From: an uncultured Flavobacteriaceae bacterium
Lineage (GTDB): Bacteria > Bacteroidota > Bacteroidia > Flavobacteriales > Flavobacteriaceae
Length of the DNA stretch: 38,100 bases
Reading direction: 5' to 3'
Assembly: GCA_947311635.1 (NCBI GenBank)
Contig: CAMZLD010000091.1
Location: 1 to 38,100 of the forward strand
The notes beneath the pieces were generated by a model, which was given only the letters and a program-made list of their open reading frames with translations, was not told the origin of the DNA and searched no databases. A program made the translations under genes and the position numbers. Each line of letters opens with the position of its first letter. Position 1 is the first letter of the stretch. Below, piece after piece: positions 8,159 through 16,253 of the stretch.

Positions 8159-9403
8159 ATGAATTTTTTATACAACATATTAACTATTCTTGCACAAGTA
8201 TTTCTTAAAGTAATTGCGCTGTTTAATAAGAAGATACAATTATTTGTAACCGGAAGAAAATCAACCTTTCAAACACTTTCAGATAATATCTCAAAAAAAG
8301 ATAAAACCATTTGGATACATTGCGCTTCGCTAGGAGAGTTTGAGCAAGGAAGACCAATTATCGAAAAACTAAAAGCAATCTATAAAAACCATAAAATTGT
8401 ATTAACATTTTTCTCTCCTTCAGGTTATGAAGTTCGAAAAAACTATATAGTTGCCGATGTTGTTTGCTATTTACCTTTAGATACCAAATCAAATGCTAAA
8501 AAATTCATAGAATTAGTACATCCAGAAATGGCAATTTTTGTGAAGTATGAGTTTTGGCCAAACTTTTTAAAAGAATTAAATCGAAATAATATCGAAACCA
8601 TTTTAGTTTCAGGAATTTTTAGAAAAGACCAACAGTTTTTCAAACCCTTCGGAAAATGGATGCGAAAATCACTACAAACATTTTCACACTTTTTTGTTCA
8701 AGATACAAATTCTAAAAAACTTTTGCAAGCTATTGATTTTAAAAACATTACCATTAGTGGAGACACCCGTTTTGATCGCGTTTTTGAAATAACAAACCAA
8801 AATAATTCTCTTGATTTTATTGAAGAATTTAAACAAAACCAACCAACTTTAGTTGCAGGAAGTACTTGGAAAGAAGATGAAAAATACTTAGTAGATTATA
8901 TTAATTCTAAAATGTCAACAGCAGAAAAAATAATTATTGCACCTCATAATATTCATCCGAAAGCAGTAAAAGCACTACAACAATCTATAAATAAAAAAAC
9001 TGTCTTGTTTTCAGAAAAAGAAAAACAAGACATACAAGATGCTCAAGTTTTTATTATTGATAGTATTGGTATTTTAACCAAAATATATAGTTATGCTAAT
9101 ATTGCTTATGTTGGTGGCGGTTTTGAAACAGGATTGCACAATGTATTAGAACCTGCAACTTTTGGAGTTCCTATTTTAATAGGACCAAAACATGATAAAT
9201 TTAAAGAAGCCGTAGATTTGGTAAACCTTGGTGGATGTATAGTTATAAAATCTCAAAAAGAGTTTGATAATCAATTACAAAATTTGTTTTTTGATGTCAA
9301 TTATCGCCAAGAAAAAGGAAAAATAACGAAAACATATATAACTCAAAATATTGGTGCTACAACTAAAATTTTGGAATATATTGCAACTAAAATCTCAAAT
9401 TAG
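8159..9403 (+). CDS. waaA: 3-deoxy-D-manno-octulosonic acid (Kdo) transferase
   Basis: The protein is 414 residues, typical of WaaA/KdtA (GT30). It transfers Kdo from CMP-Kdo to lipid A precursor at the inner face of the cytoplasmic membrane. A hydrophobic N-terminal anchor covers residues 1-22. The GT-B N-domain signature reads HCASLGEFEQGRPIIEKL, followed by VKYEFWPNFLKEL, and the C-domain has YVGGGFETGLHNVLEPATFGVPILIGP, the nucleotide-sugar binding loop. Its stop overlaps the GTG start of moaA by one base (TAGTG), so moaA may be translationally coupled to it even though the functions are unrelated. The start directly after a -7 box suggests a very short leader. Confidence 0.95.
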   Translation: MNFLYNILTILAQVFLKVIALFNKKIQLFVTGRKSTFQTLSDNISKKDKTIWIHCASLGEFEQGRPIIEKLKAIYKNHKIVLTFFSPSGYEVRKNYIVADVVCYLPLDTKSNAKKFIELVHPEMAIFVKYEFWPNFLKELNRNNIETILVSGIFRKDQQFFKPFGKWMRKSLQTFSHFFVQDTNSKKLLQAIDFKNITISGDTRFDRVFEITNQNNSLDFIEEFKQNQPTLVAGSTWKEDEKYLVDYINSKMSTAEKIIIAPHNIHPKAVKALQQSINKKTVLFSEKEKQDIQDAQVFIIDSIGILTKIYSYANIAYVGGGFETGLHNVLEPATFGVPILIGPKHDKFKEAVDLVNLGGCIVIKSQKEFDNQLQNLFFDVNYRQEKGKITKTYITQNIGATTKILEYIATKISN

Positions 9404-10395
9404 TGGAACAACAATTAATAGACAGTTTTGGACGCCAAATTTCTTATTTGCGATTGGCAGTAACAGACCGTTGTAATCTGCGTTGCCAATACTGTATGCC
9501 AGCACATGGTATTGATATTGTTGACCGTAAAGAGTTGTTGACCTTTAAAGAAATGTACAGAATTACACGCGTTTTGAGTGAACTAGGTGTCAATAAAGTA
9601 CGCTTAACAGGAGGTGAACCTTTTGTAAGAAAAGGCTTTATTGACTTTTTAGAAATGTTAGATTTTAATGATTTGCTAGACGAGATTAACATTACAACCA
9701 ACGGAGCGTTAATTAGTAACCACATCCATAAAATTGAGCAACTAAAAGTAAAAGCAATTAATTTAAGTATTGATAGTTTAGACAAGCAAAAATTCGCAGA
9801 AATTACACGCAGAGATGTTTTTGATGAGGTTTATAAAACCTTAGAAACTTTAGAAAAAAGTGCTATCAATTTAAAACTAAACATTGTTGTGCAATCTGGT
9901 ATAAATACAAACGAAATTATTGATTTTGTTACCTTGACAAAACACAAAAATATAGCCGTTCGGTTTATAGAAGAGATGCCCTTTAATGGCGTGGGGCAAA
10001 AAGCGGTGAAAGAAGTGTGGAATTACAACAGAATAATTAAAGAGATTAATGATAATTTTAAAAATGTTGAAAAATTAATCGATAAAAAGTCATCAACATC
10101 GCGTAATTTTAAAATTGCAAATTATGTTGGTACCTTCGGAATCATTCCTGCATTTACACGTACCATTTGTGGTGATTGTAACCGTATTAGAATCACCGCA
10201 ACAGGGCTATTTAAAAACTGTTTGTTTGATGATGGCGTTTTTAATATCCGTGATTTTATAAGAAACGGTGCAAGTAATGATGATTTAAAAGCATTATTTT
10301 TATCGCTTGTAGCAAAGAAACCGAAAGACGGATTTGTAGCCGAAAAACAACGAAATTCTGATGTGTCTGAAAGCATGTCAACCATTGGAGGATAA
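9403..10395 (+). CDS. moaA: GTP 3',8-cyclase MoaA (molybdenum cofactor)
   Basis: The protein is 330 residues and starts with GTG overlapping the waaA stop. It is a radical SAM enzyme that, with MoaC, converts GTP to cyclic pyranopterin monophosphate. The SAM cluster motif CxxxCxxC is seen as CNLRCQYC at about residues 24-31, followed by the SAM-binding LTGGEP. The C-terminal second [4Fe-4S] motif is seen as CGDCNRIRITATGLFKNC. The protein ends in Gly-Gly (SMSTIGG), the conserved tail needed for activity. It is the first gene of the Moco region, followed by moeA after a short repeat-bearing gap. Confidence 0.97.
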   Translation: MEQQLIDSFGRQISYLRLAVTDRCNLRCQYCMPAHGIDIVDRKELLTFKEMYRITRVLSELGVNKVRLTGGEPFVRKGFIDFLEMLDFNDLLDEINITTNGALISNHIHKIEQLKVKAINLSIDSLDKQKFAEITRRDVFDEVYKTLETLEKSAINLKLNIVVQSGINTNEIIDFVTLTKHKNIAVRFIEEMPFNGVGQKAVKEVWNYNRIIKEINDNFKNVEKLIDKKSSTSRNFKIANYVGTFGIIPAFTRTICGDCNRIRITATGLFKNCLFDDGVFNIRDFIRNGASNDDLKALFLSLVAKKPKDGFVAEKQRNSDVSESMSTIGG

Positions 10396-10408
10396 ATTTT
10401 ATTAATAA

Positions 10409-10434
10409 TGTCAGTTCGAGCGTAGTCGAGAACT
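10409..10434. repeat. Short intergenic repeat (GTTCGAG...CGAGAAC type)
   Basis: The 26-base element between moaA and moeA is an imperfect hairpin: AGTTC at 10413-10417 pairs with GAACT at 10430-10434 and TCGA occurs on both sides. It is GC-richer than the surroundings and interrupts no gene. From memory, this core is scattered between genes in many Flavobacteriaceae genomes. Only one copy is in this window, so the repeat nature rests on that recollection. Confidence 0.45.
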
Positions 10435-10449
10435 ATTTTTTAACTATAA

Positions 10450-11708
10450 ATGCAAAAAACATCAAACTAACAACCACACATAAAGCCTTAGAAACAATCC
10501 TAAATCAAACTCTTGATTTTGGTATTGAAACCATAGATTTTAAAGAATCATTAGGAAGAATATTAAAAGAAGCTATTTTTTCAGATAGAGATTTTCCGCC
10601 ATTTAATCGTGTTTCTATGGACGGAATAGCAGTTTCTTATAACGCTTTTAAAAACGGACAACGAACATTTAATATAGAAGGTATACAAGCAGCAGGAAGC
10701 ACACAATTAACACTTCAAAATACAGCACATTGTATTGAAACAATGACAGGCGCAATGCTTCCTATCAATACAGATGTTGTGATTCCGTATGAAGAAGTTA
10801 CGATGAATGATGACAAAGCAACGGTTAACATAAACGAAACCACGCATTTTAAAAATATTCATAAAAAAGGAAAAGACAGAAAAAAAGGCGATTTGATTAT
10901 CGCAAAAAACAATGTTATTTCTGCTGCCGAAATTGGTGTGTTGGCAACCGTAGGCAAAGCCAAAGTACAAGTTGCCAAAAACCCAAAAGTGATGATTGTC
11001 TCTACAGGTGATGAATTGGTGGCAGTAAACCAAACACCAAAAGATTATCAAATACGTAGAAGCAATGTACATACATTGGTTTCGCTATTACAAAGGATAA
11101 ACATTAATGCCGAAACAGCACATATTACAGATAATAAAAACATTTTAAAACAAAAGATAGAAGGGTTTTTAAAAACGTATGATGTCTTGCTTTTTAGTGG
11201 CGCAGTAAGTAAAGGAAAGTATGATTTTATTCCAGAAGTTCTAGATGAATTGGGCGTTAAAAAATGCTTTCATCGTGTGGCACAAAGACCCGGAAAACCA
11301 TTTTGGTTTGGGCAAATTGAGTCTTTAGGTGTGAGTGAGCAAAATGTAAATCAAAATAAAGAGAATAATACTGTTGTATTCGCATTTCCAGGCAATCCAA
11401 TATCTACATTTGTAAGTTGTTTAAAATATTTTTATCCTTGGTATCAAAAATCGGTTGGATTAGATTACACAAATAAAAATGTTGCGGTTCTTGCTAAAGA
11501 CGTTACCTTTAAACCAGATTTAGTTTATTTTTTACATTCAAAATTAGAAAATAAAAACGGCGTTTTATACGCACATCCAATTGGCGGTAATGGCTCTGGA
11601 GATTTGGCAAGTTTGGTAGATGCCGATGTTTTTTTAGAATTACCAATGGGCAGAAATACATTTAAAAAAGGCGAAATTTTCCCGATTATAACCTATCGGA
11701 GTTTTTAA
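10450..11708 (+). CDS. moeA: Molybdopterin molybdotransferase MoeA (start region one base out of frame)
   Basis: MoeA inserts molybdate into adenylylated molybdopterin. The frame reads through PFNRVSMDGIAV (start of the family's PFDRSAMDG motif, at 10600-10630), IVSTGDEL, SGAVSKGKYDF, FAFPGNPIS and a C-terminal domain IV. The first ATG in this frame is at 10617, which would cut about 55 residues, including the domain I helix ALETILNQ and strand. Those residues are encoded upstream in the same frame (10461-10616) but have no ATG, GTG or TTG. The ATG at 10450 would start the expected protein (MQKNIKLTTH) only if the run of six A at 10454-10459 had seven. So either one base is missing or the gene is mildly broken. 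With it restored the protein is about 419 residues, normal for MoeA. Confidence 0.88.
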
Positions 11709-11747
11709 TTTTGAATGTTTAGTTTTGTAAGTTAAAGTATAATGATT

Positions 11748-11775
11748 TGTCATTCCGACTTCGCAGGAATCTTGA
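11748..11775. repeat. Short intergenic repeat (ATTCC...GGAAT type)
   Basis: This element lies between moeA and moaC. ATTCC at 11752-11756 pairs with GGAAT at 11766-11770 around a GACTTCGCA loop. The core resembles a common short repeat I recall between genes of Flavobacteriaceae. It differs in sequence from the one at 10409. No second copy is seen in this window. Confidence 0.45.
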
Positions 11776-11800
11776 AGAAAATAATTAAAAACTAAATAAC

Positions 11801-12277
11801 GTGAGTAACTTTTCACACATAAATAAAAAGAACCAACCAAAAGTGGTGAATGTTGGTGATAAAAAAATCACCAAACGTAAAGCAACAGCTGTTGCAACTA
11901 TGTTTTTGGGTGCCGAAATCATTTCGCATTTTAAAAATGACGAACTAACAACCAAAAAAGGACCTGTTTTTCAAATAGCTATTATTGCTGGTATTCAAGC
12001 GGTAAAAAAAACTTCGGAATTGATACCAATGTGTCATCCGTTAATGATAAATGGTGTTGATATTGATATTAAAATCATCAATAAAGAAGAAATAGAAATT
12101 TTTTGTTCGGTAGAAATAGAAGGAAAAACGGGTGTAGAAATGGAAGCACTAACAGGAGCAACTGTTACTGCATTGACAGTTTATGATATGTGCAAGAGCA
12201 TTTCTCAAAAAATGATTATTAAAGAAGTTAAATTGATTAAAAAAACAGGTGGAAAATCTGATATAAAAGTGAATTGA
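11801..12277 (+). CDS. moaC: Cyclic pyranopterin monophosphate synthase MoaC
   Basis: The protein is 158 residues and starts with GTG (MSNFSHINKKNQPKVVNVG). MoaC completes the conversion begun by MoaA, giving cPMP. The active-site stretch PMCHPLMINGVDIDI and the diagnostic KTGVEMEALTGATVTALTVYDMCK are present, as is the C-terminal KTGGKSD motif with the catalytic-type lysine. Length is normal. It ends one base before the proC ATG, so the two are likely one transcript, although proC is not a Moco gene. Confidence 0.97.
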   Translation: MSNFSHINKKNQPKVVNVGDKKITKRKATAVATMFLGAEIISHFKNDELTTKKGPVFQIAIIAGIQAVKKTSELIPMCHPLMINGVDIDIKIINKEEIEIFCSVEIEGKTGVEMEALTGATVTALTVYDMCKSISQKMIIKEVKLIKKTGGKSDIKVN

Positions 12278-12278
12278 T

Positions 12279-13064
12279 ATGAAGAAAATTACAATTATTG
12301 GCGGTGGAAATCTAGGTAGCGCAATAGCAAACGGCTTAATAGAATCTGGTTTACCTCCAGAACAATTAACCATTACAAGACGTTCTATATCTGCTTTAGA
12401 AAAATTTAAAAATATTGGTGTACATATTACAAATAACAATAAAGAAGCTGTTGCCAAAAGTGAGATTATATTACTATGTGTAAAACCTCATAAAACAGAA
12501 ATAATTTTAAATGAAATAGTTTCTAAAATAAATAATCAAATTATAATTTCGACTGTAACAGGAATTAATATTGAGACCTTACAATCGTTTTTTCCTAAAA
12601 ACAAAAATATTTTTAGAGCAATGCCAAATACAGCTGTTGCAATAAAAGAATCTATGACCTGTATATCTACTAACAGTACAGATAATTTGGCAATTAATTA
12701 TGTAAAAAAAATGTTTAAAAACCTAGGTGAAGTAATTATGATAGAAGATTCGTTAATGGCTTCTGCAACAGTACTTGCCGCAAGTGGAATCGCTTTTGCA
12801 CTTCGTTATACTCGTGCAGCAATGCAAGGAGGAATTGAAATAGGATTTAGTTCAGAAATTGCTCAAAAGATTTCTGCACAAACAATGAAAGGCGCTGCAT
12901 CTTTGGTGCTTATGGAAGGGAATCATCCCGAAAGTGAAATAGACAAAGTAACAACACCTCAAGGCATTACAATTACGGGATTGAATAAAATGGAACATGA
13001 AGGTTTGAGCTCAGCAATAGTACAAGGTATTCTTGCTTCACAAAAGAAAATTAAGAACTTGTAA
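12279..13064 (+). CDS. proC: Pyrroline-5-carboxylate reductase
   Basis: The protein is 261 residues, typical for ProC, which makes proline from pyrroline-5-carboxylate using NAD(P)H. The N-terminal Rossmann motif is ITIIGGGNLGSAIANGLIESG. The motif LCVKPHK and the AMPNTA loop follow, and the C-terminal catalytic helix region reads VTTPQGITITGLNKMEHEG, close to the ProC signature. It sits between moaC and the mobA-like gene with gaps of 1 and 0 bases, so it is an amino-acid gene embedded in a Moco operon. Confidence 0.95.
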   Translation: MKKITIIGGGNLGSAIANGLIESGLPPEQLTITRRSISALEKFKNIGVHITNNNKEAVAKSEIILLCVKPHKTEIILNEIVSKINNQIIISTVTGINIETLQSFFPKNKNIFRAMPNTAVAIKESMTCISTNSTDNLAINYVKKMFKNLGEVIMIEDSLMASATVLAASGIAFALRYTRAAMQGGIEIGFSSEIAQKISAQTMKGAASLVLMEGNHPESEIDKVTTPQGITITGLNKMEHEGLSSAIVQGILASQKKIKNL

Positions 13065-14171
13065 ATGGCTAAACATCAAAAACATACTGCATTAAGCCGT
13101 AGAAATAACGATTATTACGCTACGCAAGAAATTGCTATTTTAGGTGTAAAATGTGCAATTATTGCAGATTTATGTCACAAAATAGCAGAAAAGCATCATA
13201 AAACAGCAAAAATCGCCTATTTAGATGCAAGTCATTCTAATGTTGACACTTCATCATTTTTAGAAACCTATACCTTTCATCAATCAGGAAATGTTGAAAC
13301 TATAAAGCAATCCGTACTAAATCCGTACACATCTAAAATTACTTTTTCACCATACGATTTATTGCTTATAAACGGTAATCACTACCAAGGAGAACAGCAA
13401 ATTCTAGTACTAGATAATCAAAAAGAAGCTTCTGTTTTAAAAAGATTAGATCAATTGACCAATATTCAGTTTGTTATCAAGGCAAACAAAGATTCAAAAT
13501 ACTTTGATTTTTTGCTAGAAAAATTTCCGAAGCTTAAAGAAATTCCGTGTTATGCGTTAGAAGATATTCAGCAAATTGCAAATCATATTGGTAAAATAAT
13601 TCACCAAAATATTCCTAAAATAAATGGTTTGGTACTTGCAGGCGGAAAAAGTACACGCATGCAAAAAGACAAAACACAGTTGCATTACTTTGGAAAACCA
13701 CAAGTAAATTACGTACAAGAATTATTAGAGAAGCTAGGCTTAAAAACCTTTATTTCGGTTCAAACAAGCACTTCAGAAAAACATATTAGTGATACTTTTA
13801 TTGGTTTAGGGCCTTTTGGAGGTATCTGTTCTGCATTTCAAAAAAATCCAAATACAGCATGGTTGGTGCTAGCAACCGATTTGCCCTTTATAAATGAGTC
13901 CTTAATAAAACTGCTGCTAAGTCAAAGAGATCCTTCTAAAATAGCAACGGCAATCAAAGGAAAAGGTAAAAAATTCATGGAACCTTTAATTACCATTTAT
14001 GAGCCAAAAGCATATCCTGTTTTTTTACAATTTTTATCTCAAGGTTATGCATGCCCTAGAAAAGTACTCATCAATTCCGAAGTAAAAATTGTTGAAGTCG
14101 ATGATGCTTTTATTAGAAACGTCAATACGCCAGAAGAATATCGAGCTGCTCAAAAAGAAATTAATGGCTAA
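13065..14171 (+). CDS. MobA-like nucleotidyltransferase with an extra N-terminal domain
   Basis: The protein is 368 residues. Residues about 185-368 form a MobA-type molybdenum cofactor guanylyltransferase domain: LVLAGGKSTRMQKDKTQL is the nucleotide-binding signature, followed by GPFGGICSAF and LATDLPF. MobA alone is about 190 residues, so the first 180 residues are an addition. That part opens with KHTALSRRN...EIAILGVKCAIIADLC, where a MobB GTPase would show a GxxGSGKT P-loop; here the loop is not seen. It may be a degenerate MobB-like domain, which is a guess. It joins proC with no gap and overlaps the next gene by 8 bases. The transferred nucleotide (GMP or CMP) cannot be told from sequence. 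Confidence 0.8.
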   Translation: MAKHQKHTALSRRNNDYYATQEIAILGVKCAIIADLCHKIAEKHHKTAKIAYLDASHSNVDTSSFLETYTFHQSGNVETIKQSVLNPYTSKITFSPYDLLLINGNHYQGEQQILVLDNQKEASVLKRLDQLTNIQFVIKANKDSKYFDFLLEKFPKLKEIPCYALEDIQQIANHIGKIIHQNIPKINGLVLAGGKSTRMQKDKTQLHYFGKPQVNYVQELLEKLGLKTFISVQTSTSEKHISDTFIGLGPFGGICSAFQKNPNTAWLVLATDLPFINESLIKLLLSQRDPSKIATAIKGKGKKFMEPLITIYEPKAYPVFLQFLSQGYACPRKVLINSEVKIVEVDDAFIRNVNTPEEYRAAQKEING

Positions 14172-14946
14172 AGTTTTGCACATTTTAAATGGTGATAGTG
14201 CCGCTACTATTTTTTCTAAAACAACACTTCAAGGTGATGTGTTGGTTTTAAGAGAAATGTTTTGCGAAGGTCCTTTAGCAACAAAAGTAGCTTCAGATGA
14301 ATTTTGGAAAAAACGTTACGCTTTTTATGAATCTGAATTTAATGTTAACAAGTTAGATTATTTTGATAACACCATTAAAGAAGTAGTTCGCTTAGAAGAT
14401 GTTTATGCATATGATGAAATTGTTTTGTGGTTTGATCATAATTTACATAGCCAAGTCAATTTAATGGCAATTTGCAGCTTGTTGTTAGCACATTTTGTAA
14501 AAAAAATAAACTATTATTTAGTTTCTGTAGGAAAAGAAAAAGGAAGAAAAACATTGCAAATCTTGTCTGATTTTTCACCCAATGACTTTTTAGATTTGTA
14601 TGAAAACAAAATAAAAATTACCAAGCATGATTTTACATTTGTGACAGAATGTTGGCATGTTTTTGTTAGCAATAATAAAAAAGAAATAGCGGCATTCAAT
14701 TTTGGAAGAAGTCACAAGTTTAAGTATTTTTATAAAGCCATGCAACAGCAATTAAAACGCTATCCTTTAGAAAATGGTTTAAATGAAATAGAAAACAAAA
14801 TTAGAACATTACAAAACCAAGGAATCAAAGATGAGAAAGCATTGTTACAAACGCTTTTAATTTGGCAACAACAAGAAACCGTTTATGGTTTTAACAATCT
14901 TCAATACAAAATGTATATTAAAAAATTAAAAACAAACAAAAACTAA
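14164..14946 (+). CDS. DUF1835 domain-containing protein
   Basis: The protein is 260 residues from the ATG at 14164; an upstream ATG at 14089 lies inside the previous gene in another frame and is not used. The N-terminal MAKVLHILNGDSAATIF and VLREMFCEGPL are the DUF1835 signature. This domain is an uncharacterised alpha/beta fold of unknown function found in many bacteria. The C-terminal half is helical and Lys-rich, ending QYKMYIKKLKTNKN. It overlaps the MobA-like gene by 8 bases, which implies translational coupling, and it is followed 2 bases later by the tiny membrane protein gene. No role in Moco synthesis is known. Confidence 0.85.
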   Translation: MAKVLHILNGDSAATIFSKTTLQGDVLVLREMFCEGPLATKVASDEFWKKRYAFYESEFNVNKLDYFDNTIKEVVRLEDVYAYDEIVLWFDHNLHSQVNLMAICSLLLAHFVKKINYYLVSVGKEKGRKTLQILSDFSPNDFLDLYENKIKITKHDFTFVTECWHVFVSNNKKEIAAFNFGRSHKFKYFYKAMQQQLKRYPLENGLNEIENKIRTLQNQGIKDEKALLQTLLIWQQQETVYGFNNLQYKMYIKKLKTNKN

Positions 14947-14948
14947 TT

Positions 14949-15125
14949 ATGTTATCACTCAGTGTTATATGCTTTATTGTAGGCAGTGCCTTAGTTCTAT
15001 TTAATAGTGTTGATTTCGACTTTATTGCAAAAGGAACCGATGTAAAAGATAAAAAACAACTCACCATAGGTAAAGTATTGCTTGTATTAGCAGTTATTTT
15101 TCTGGCATTATACTTTAAACCTTAA
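14949..15125 (+). CDS. Small two-helix membrane protein (58 aa)
   Basis: The reading frame starts with ATG at 14949, 2 bases after the DUF1835 stop, and gives 58 residues. It has two hydrophobic segments, SLSVICFIVGSALVLF (about residues 3-18) and IGKVLLVLAVIFLALYF (about 40-56). The loop between them is charged, with KGTDVKDKKQ. A hairpin topology is expected. Its close fit between two genes and its clean two-helix pattern support it as a real gene, but I do not recognise a family. Its stop codon overlaps the candidate -7 box for moeB. Confidence 0.65.
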   Translation: MLSLSVICFIVGSALVLFNSVDFDFIAKGTDVKDKKQLTIGKVLLVLAVIFLALYFKP

Positions 15126-15130
15126 TTTTG
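15123..15130 (+). promoter_or_regulatory. Candidate -7 promoter element (TAATTTTG) for moeB
   Basis: The box matches TAnnTTTG and ends 10 bases before the moeB ATG at 15141. It overlaps the stop codon of the 58-residue gene. If it works, it splits the Moco region into at least two transcripts. Confidence 0.35.
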
Positions 15131-15140
15131 GGTACAATTA

Positions 15141-16247
15141 ATGGAAACAAAGCCAACATACCAAGCCTATTTTAAACGCCAACTTACCTTGCCAGAATTT
15201 GGTGAAGCAGCTCAGCAAAAATTAATGCAAGCAAGTGTGTTAATAGTTGGTTGTGGTGGACTAGGAAGTGCTGCAGCTGTTTATCTAGCAGCTAGCGGTG
15301 TTGGCACATTACATTTAGTAGATTTTGATATCGTAAATGAAAGTAACTTACACCGACAAGTTTTTTATACCATCAATGATTTAGAAAAACCAAAAGCCAT
15401 GGTTCTGGCAAAACATATACAGCAGTTAGCACCATTTACAAGTGTATCAACTACCAACAAAGCTGTTGCCAAAGAGACGGTGTTTGAGCTAATAGAAAAC
15501 GTAGATATTGTATTAGATTGTACCGATAGCTTGCCCATTAAATATTTATTAAATGACGCTTGTGTTTTGCAAGACAAGCCATTAGTTTATGGTTCTTTAT
15601 ACAAATTTGATGGTTATGTTGCTAGTTTTAATGTGGCTTTAGAACAAAGAAAAAGAAGTGCTAATCTACGAGATGTATTTCCAGAGATGGCAACCAACAT
15701 TCCTAATTGTGAAGCAGCAGGAACCCTAAATGCAATCGTAGGCATTATAGCCTTGATGCAAGCAAACGAAACCGTTAAAATTCTAACCAAAATAGGCAAA
15801 CCACTGTTAGATGAATTGCTTATTTACAATAGCCTAGAAAATTCTCAATTAAAGATAAAAATAAAATCAAAACACACAAAAAAACAAATTGCGCTCATCT
15901 TTGAAGAAGAAAATTATGATGACCTCACTTGCCAAGTTCAAGAAGCCACCCTTTTAATAACTTCGGAAGAATTACAATCATTAATGCAAACCAAAACCGA
16001 AAAACCTATTAGAATTATTTCAGTAATAGAAGACACACAAACAGTGTTGCCTTTTCAAGTTTCAGAAAAAGTTCCGTTTTCAAACTTTCAAGATTGGTTA
16101 GAGCAGTCACATATAGACGAAGAAGAAACGCTAGTTATAGTTTGTAATAAAGGAATTTCTAGCTATCAAGCAACCTTGTTAGCCAAAGAAAAATTTTTAA
16201 AAGCAACAATTCTAAGCCTTCAAAATGGCATTGAAAATTACCTATAA
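15141..16247 (+). CDS. moeB: MoeB/HesA/ThiF-type adenylyltransferase fused to a rhodanese-like domain
   Basis: The protein is 368 residues. Residues 1-230 are an E1-like domain: LIVGCGGLGSAAAVYL (ATP-binding, GCGGLGS at 37-43), VDFDIVNESNLHRQ, LDCTDS and the CEAAG...NAIVG segment. It should adenylate the C-terminal Gly-Gly of MoaD. Residues about 270-368 resemble rhodanese, with CNKGISS (Cys335) at the position of the sulfur-carrying loop, which suggests that one protein activates MoaD and supplies sulfur. The first zinc CxxC pair of E. coli MoeB (C172/C175) is absent, and only Cys264 lies near the second pair, so the zinc site is probably lost. It ends 6 bases before the MutS-like gene. ThiF-type activity on another carrier protein is the main alternative. 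Confidence 0.88.
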   Translation: METKPTYQAYFKRQLTLPEFGEAAQQKLMQASVLIVGCGGLGSAAAVYLAASGVGTLHLVDFDIVNESNLHRQVFYTINDLEKPKAMVLAKHIQQLAPFTSVSTTNKAVAKETVFELIENVDIVLDCTDSLPIKYLLNDACVLQDKPLVYGSLYKFDGYVASFNVALEQRKRSANLRDVFPEMATNIPNCEAAGTLNAIVGIIALMQANETVKILTKIGKPLLDELLIYNSLENSQLKIKIKSKHTKKQIALIFEEENYDDLTCQVQEATLLITSEELQSLMQTKTEKPIRIISVIEDTQTVLPFQVSEKVPFSNFQDWLEQSHIDEEETLVIVCNKGISSYQATLLAKEKFLKATILSLQNGIENYL

Positions 16248-16253
16248 AAAGAC

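Noticed and set aside
9444-9785. Reverse-strand frame inside moaA
   Set aside because: It lies opposite the conserved radical SAM region and its product has no recognisable domain.
10617-10619. Start of moeA at the ATG 10617
   Set aside because: It is the Met of the conserved PFDRSAMDG-type motif, so it would remove a conserved N-terminal part that is coded just upstream.
14089-14163. Extended N-terminus of the DUF1835 protein from 14089
   Set aside because: It overlaps the MobA-like gene in another frame; the family begins at MAKVLHILNGD, at 14164.
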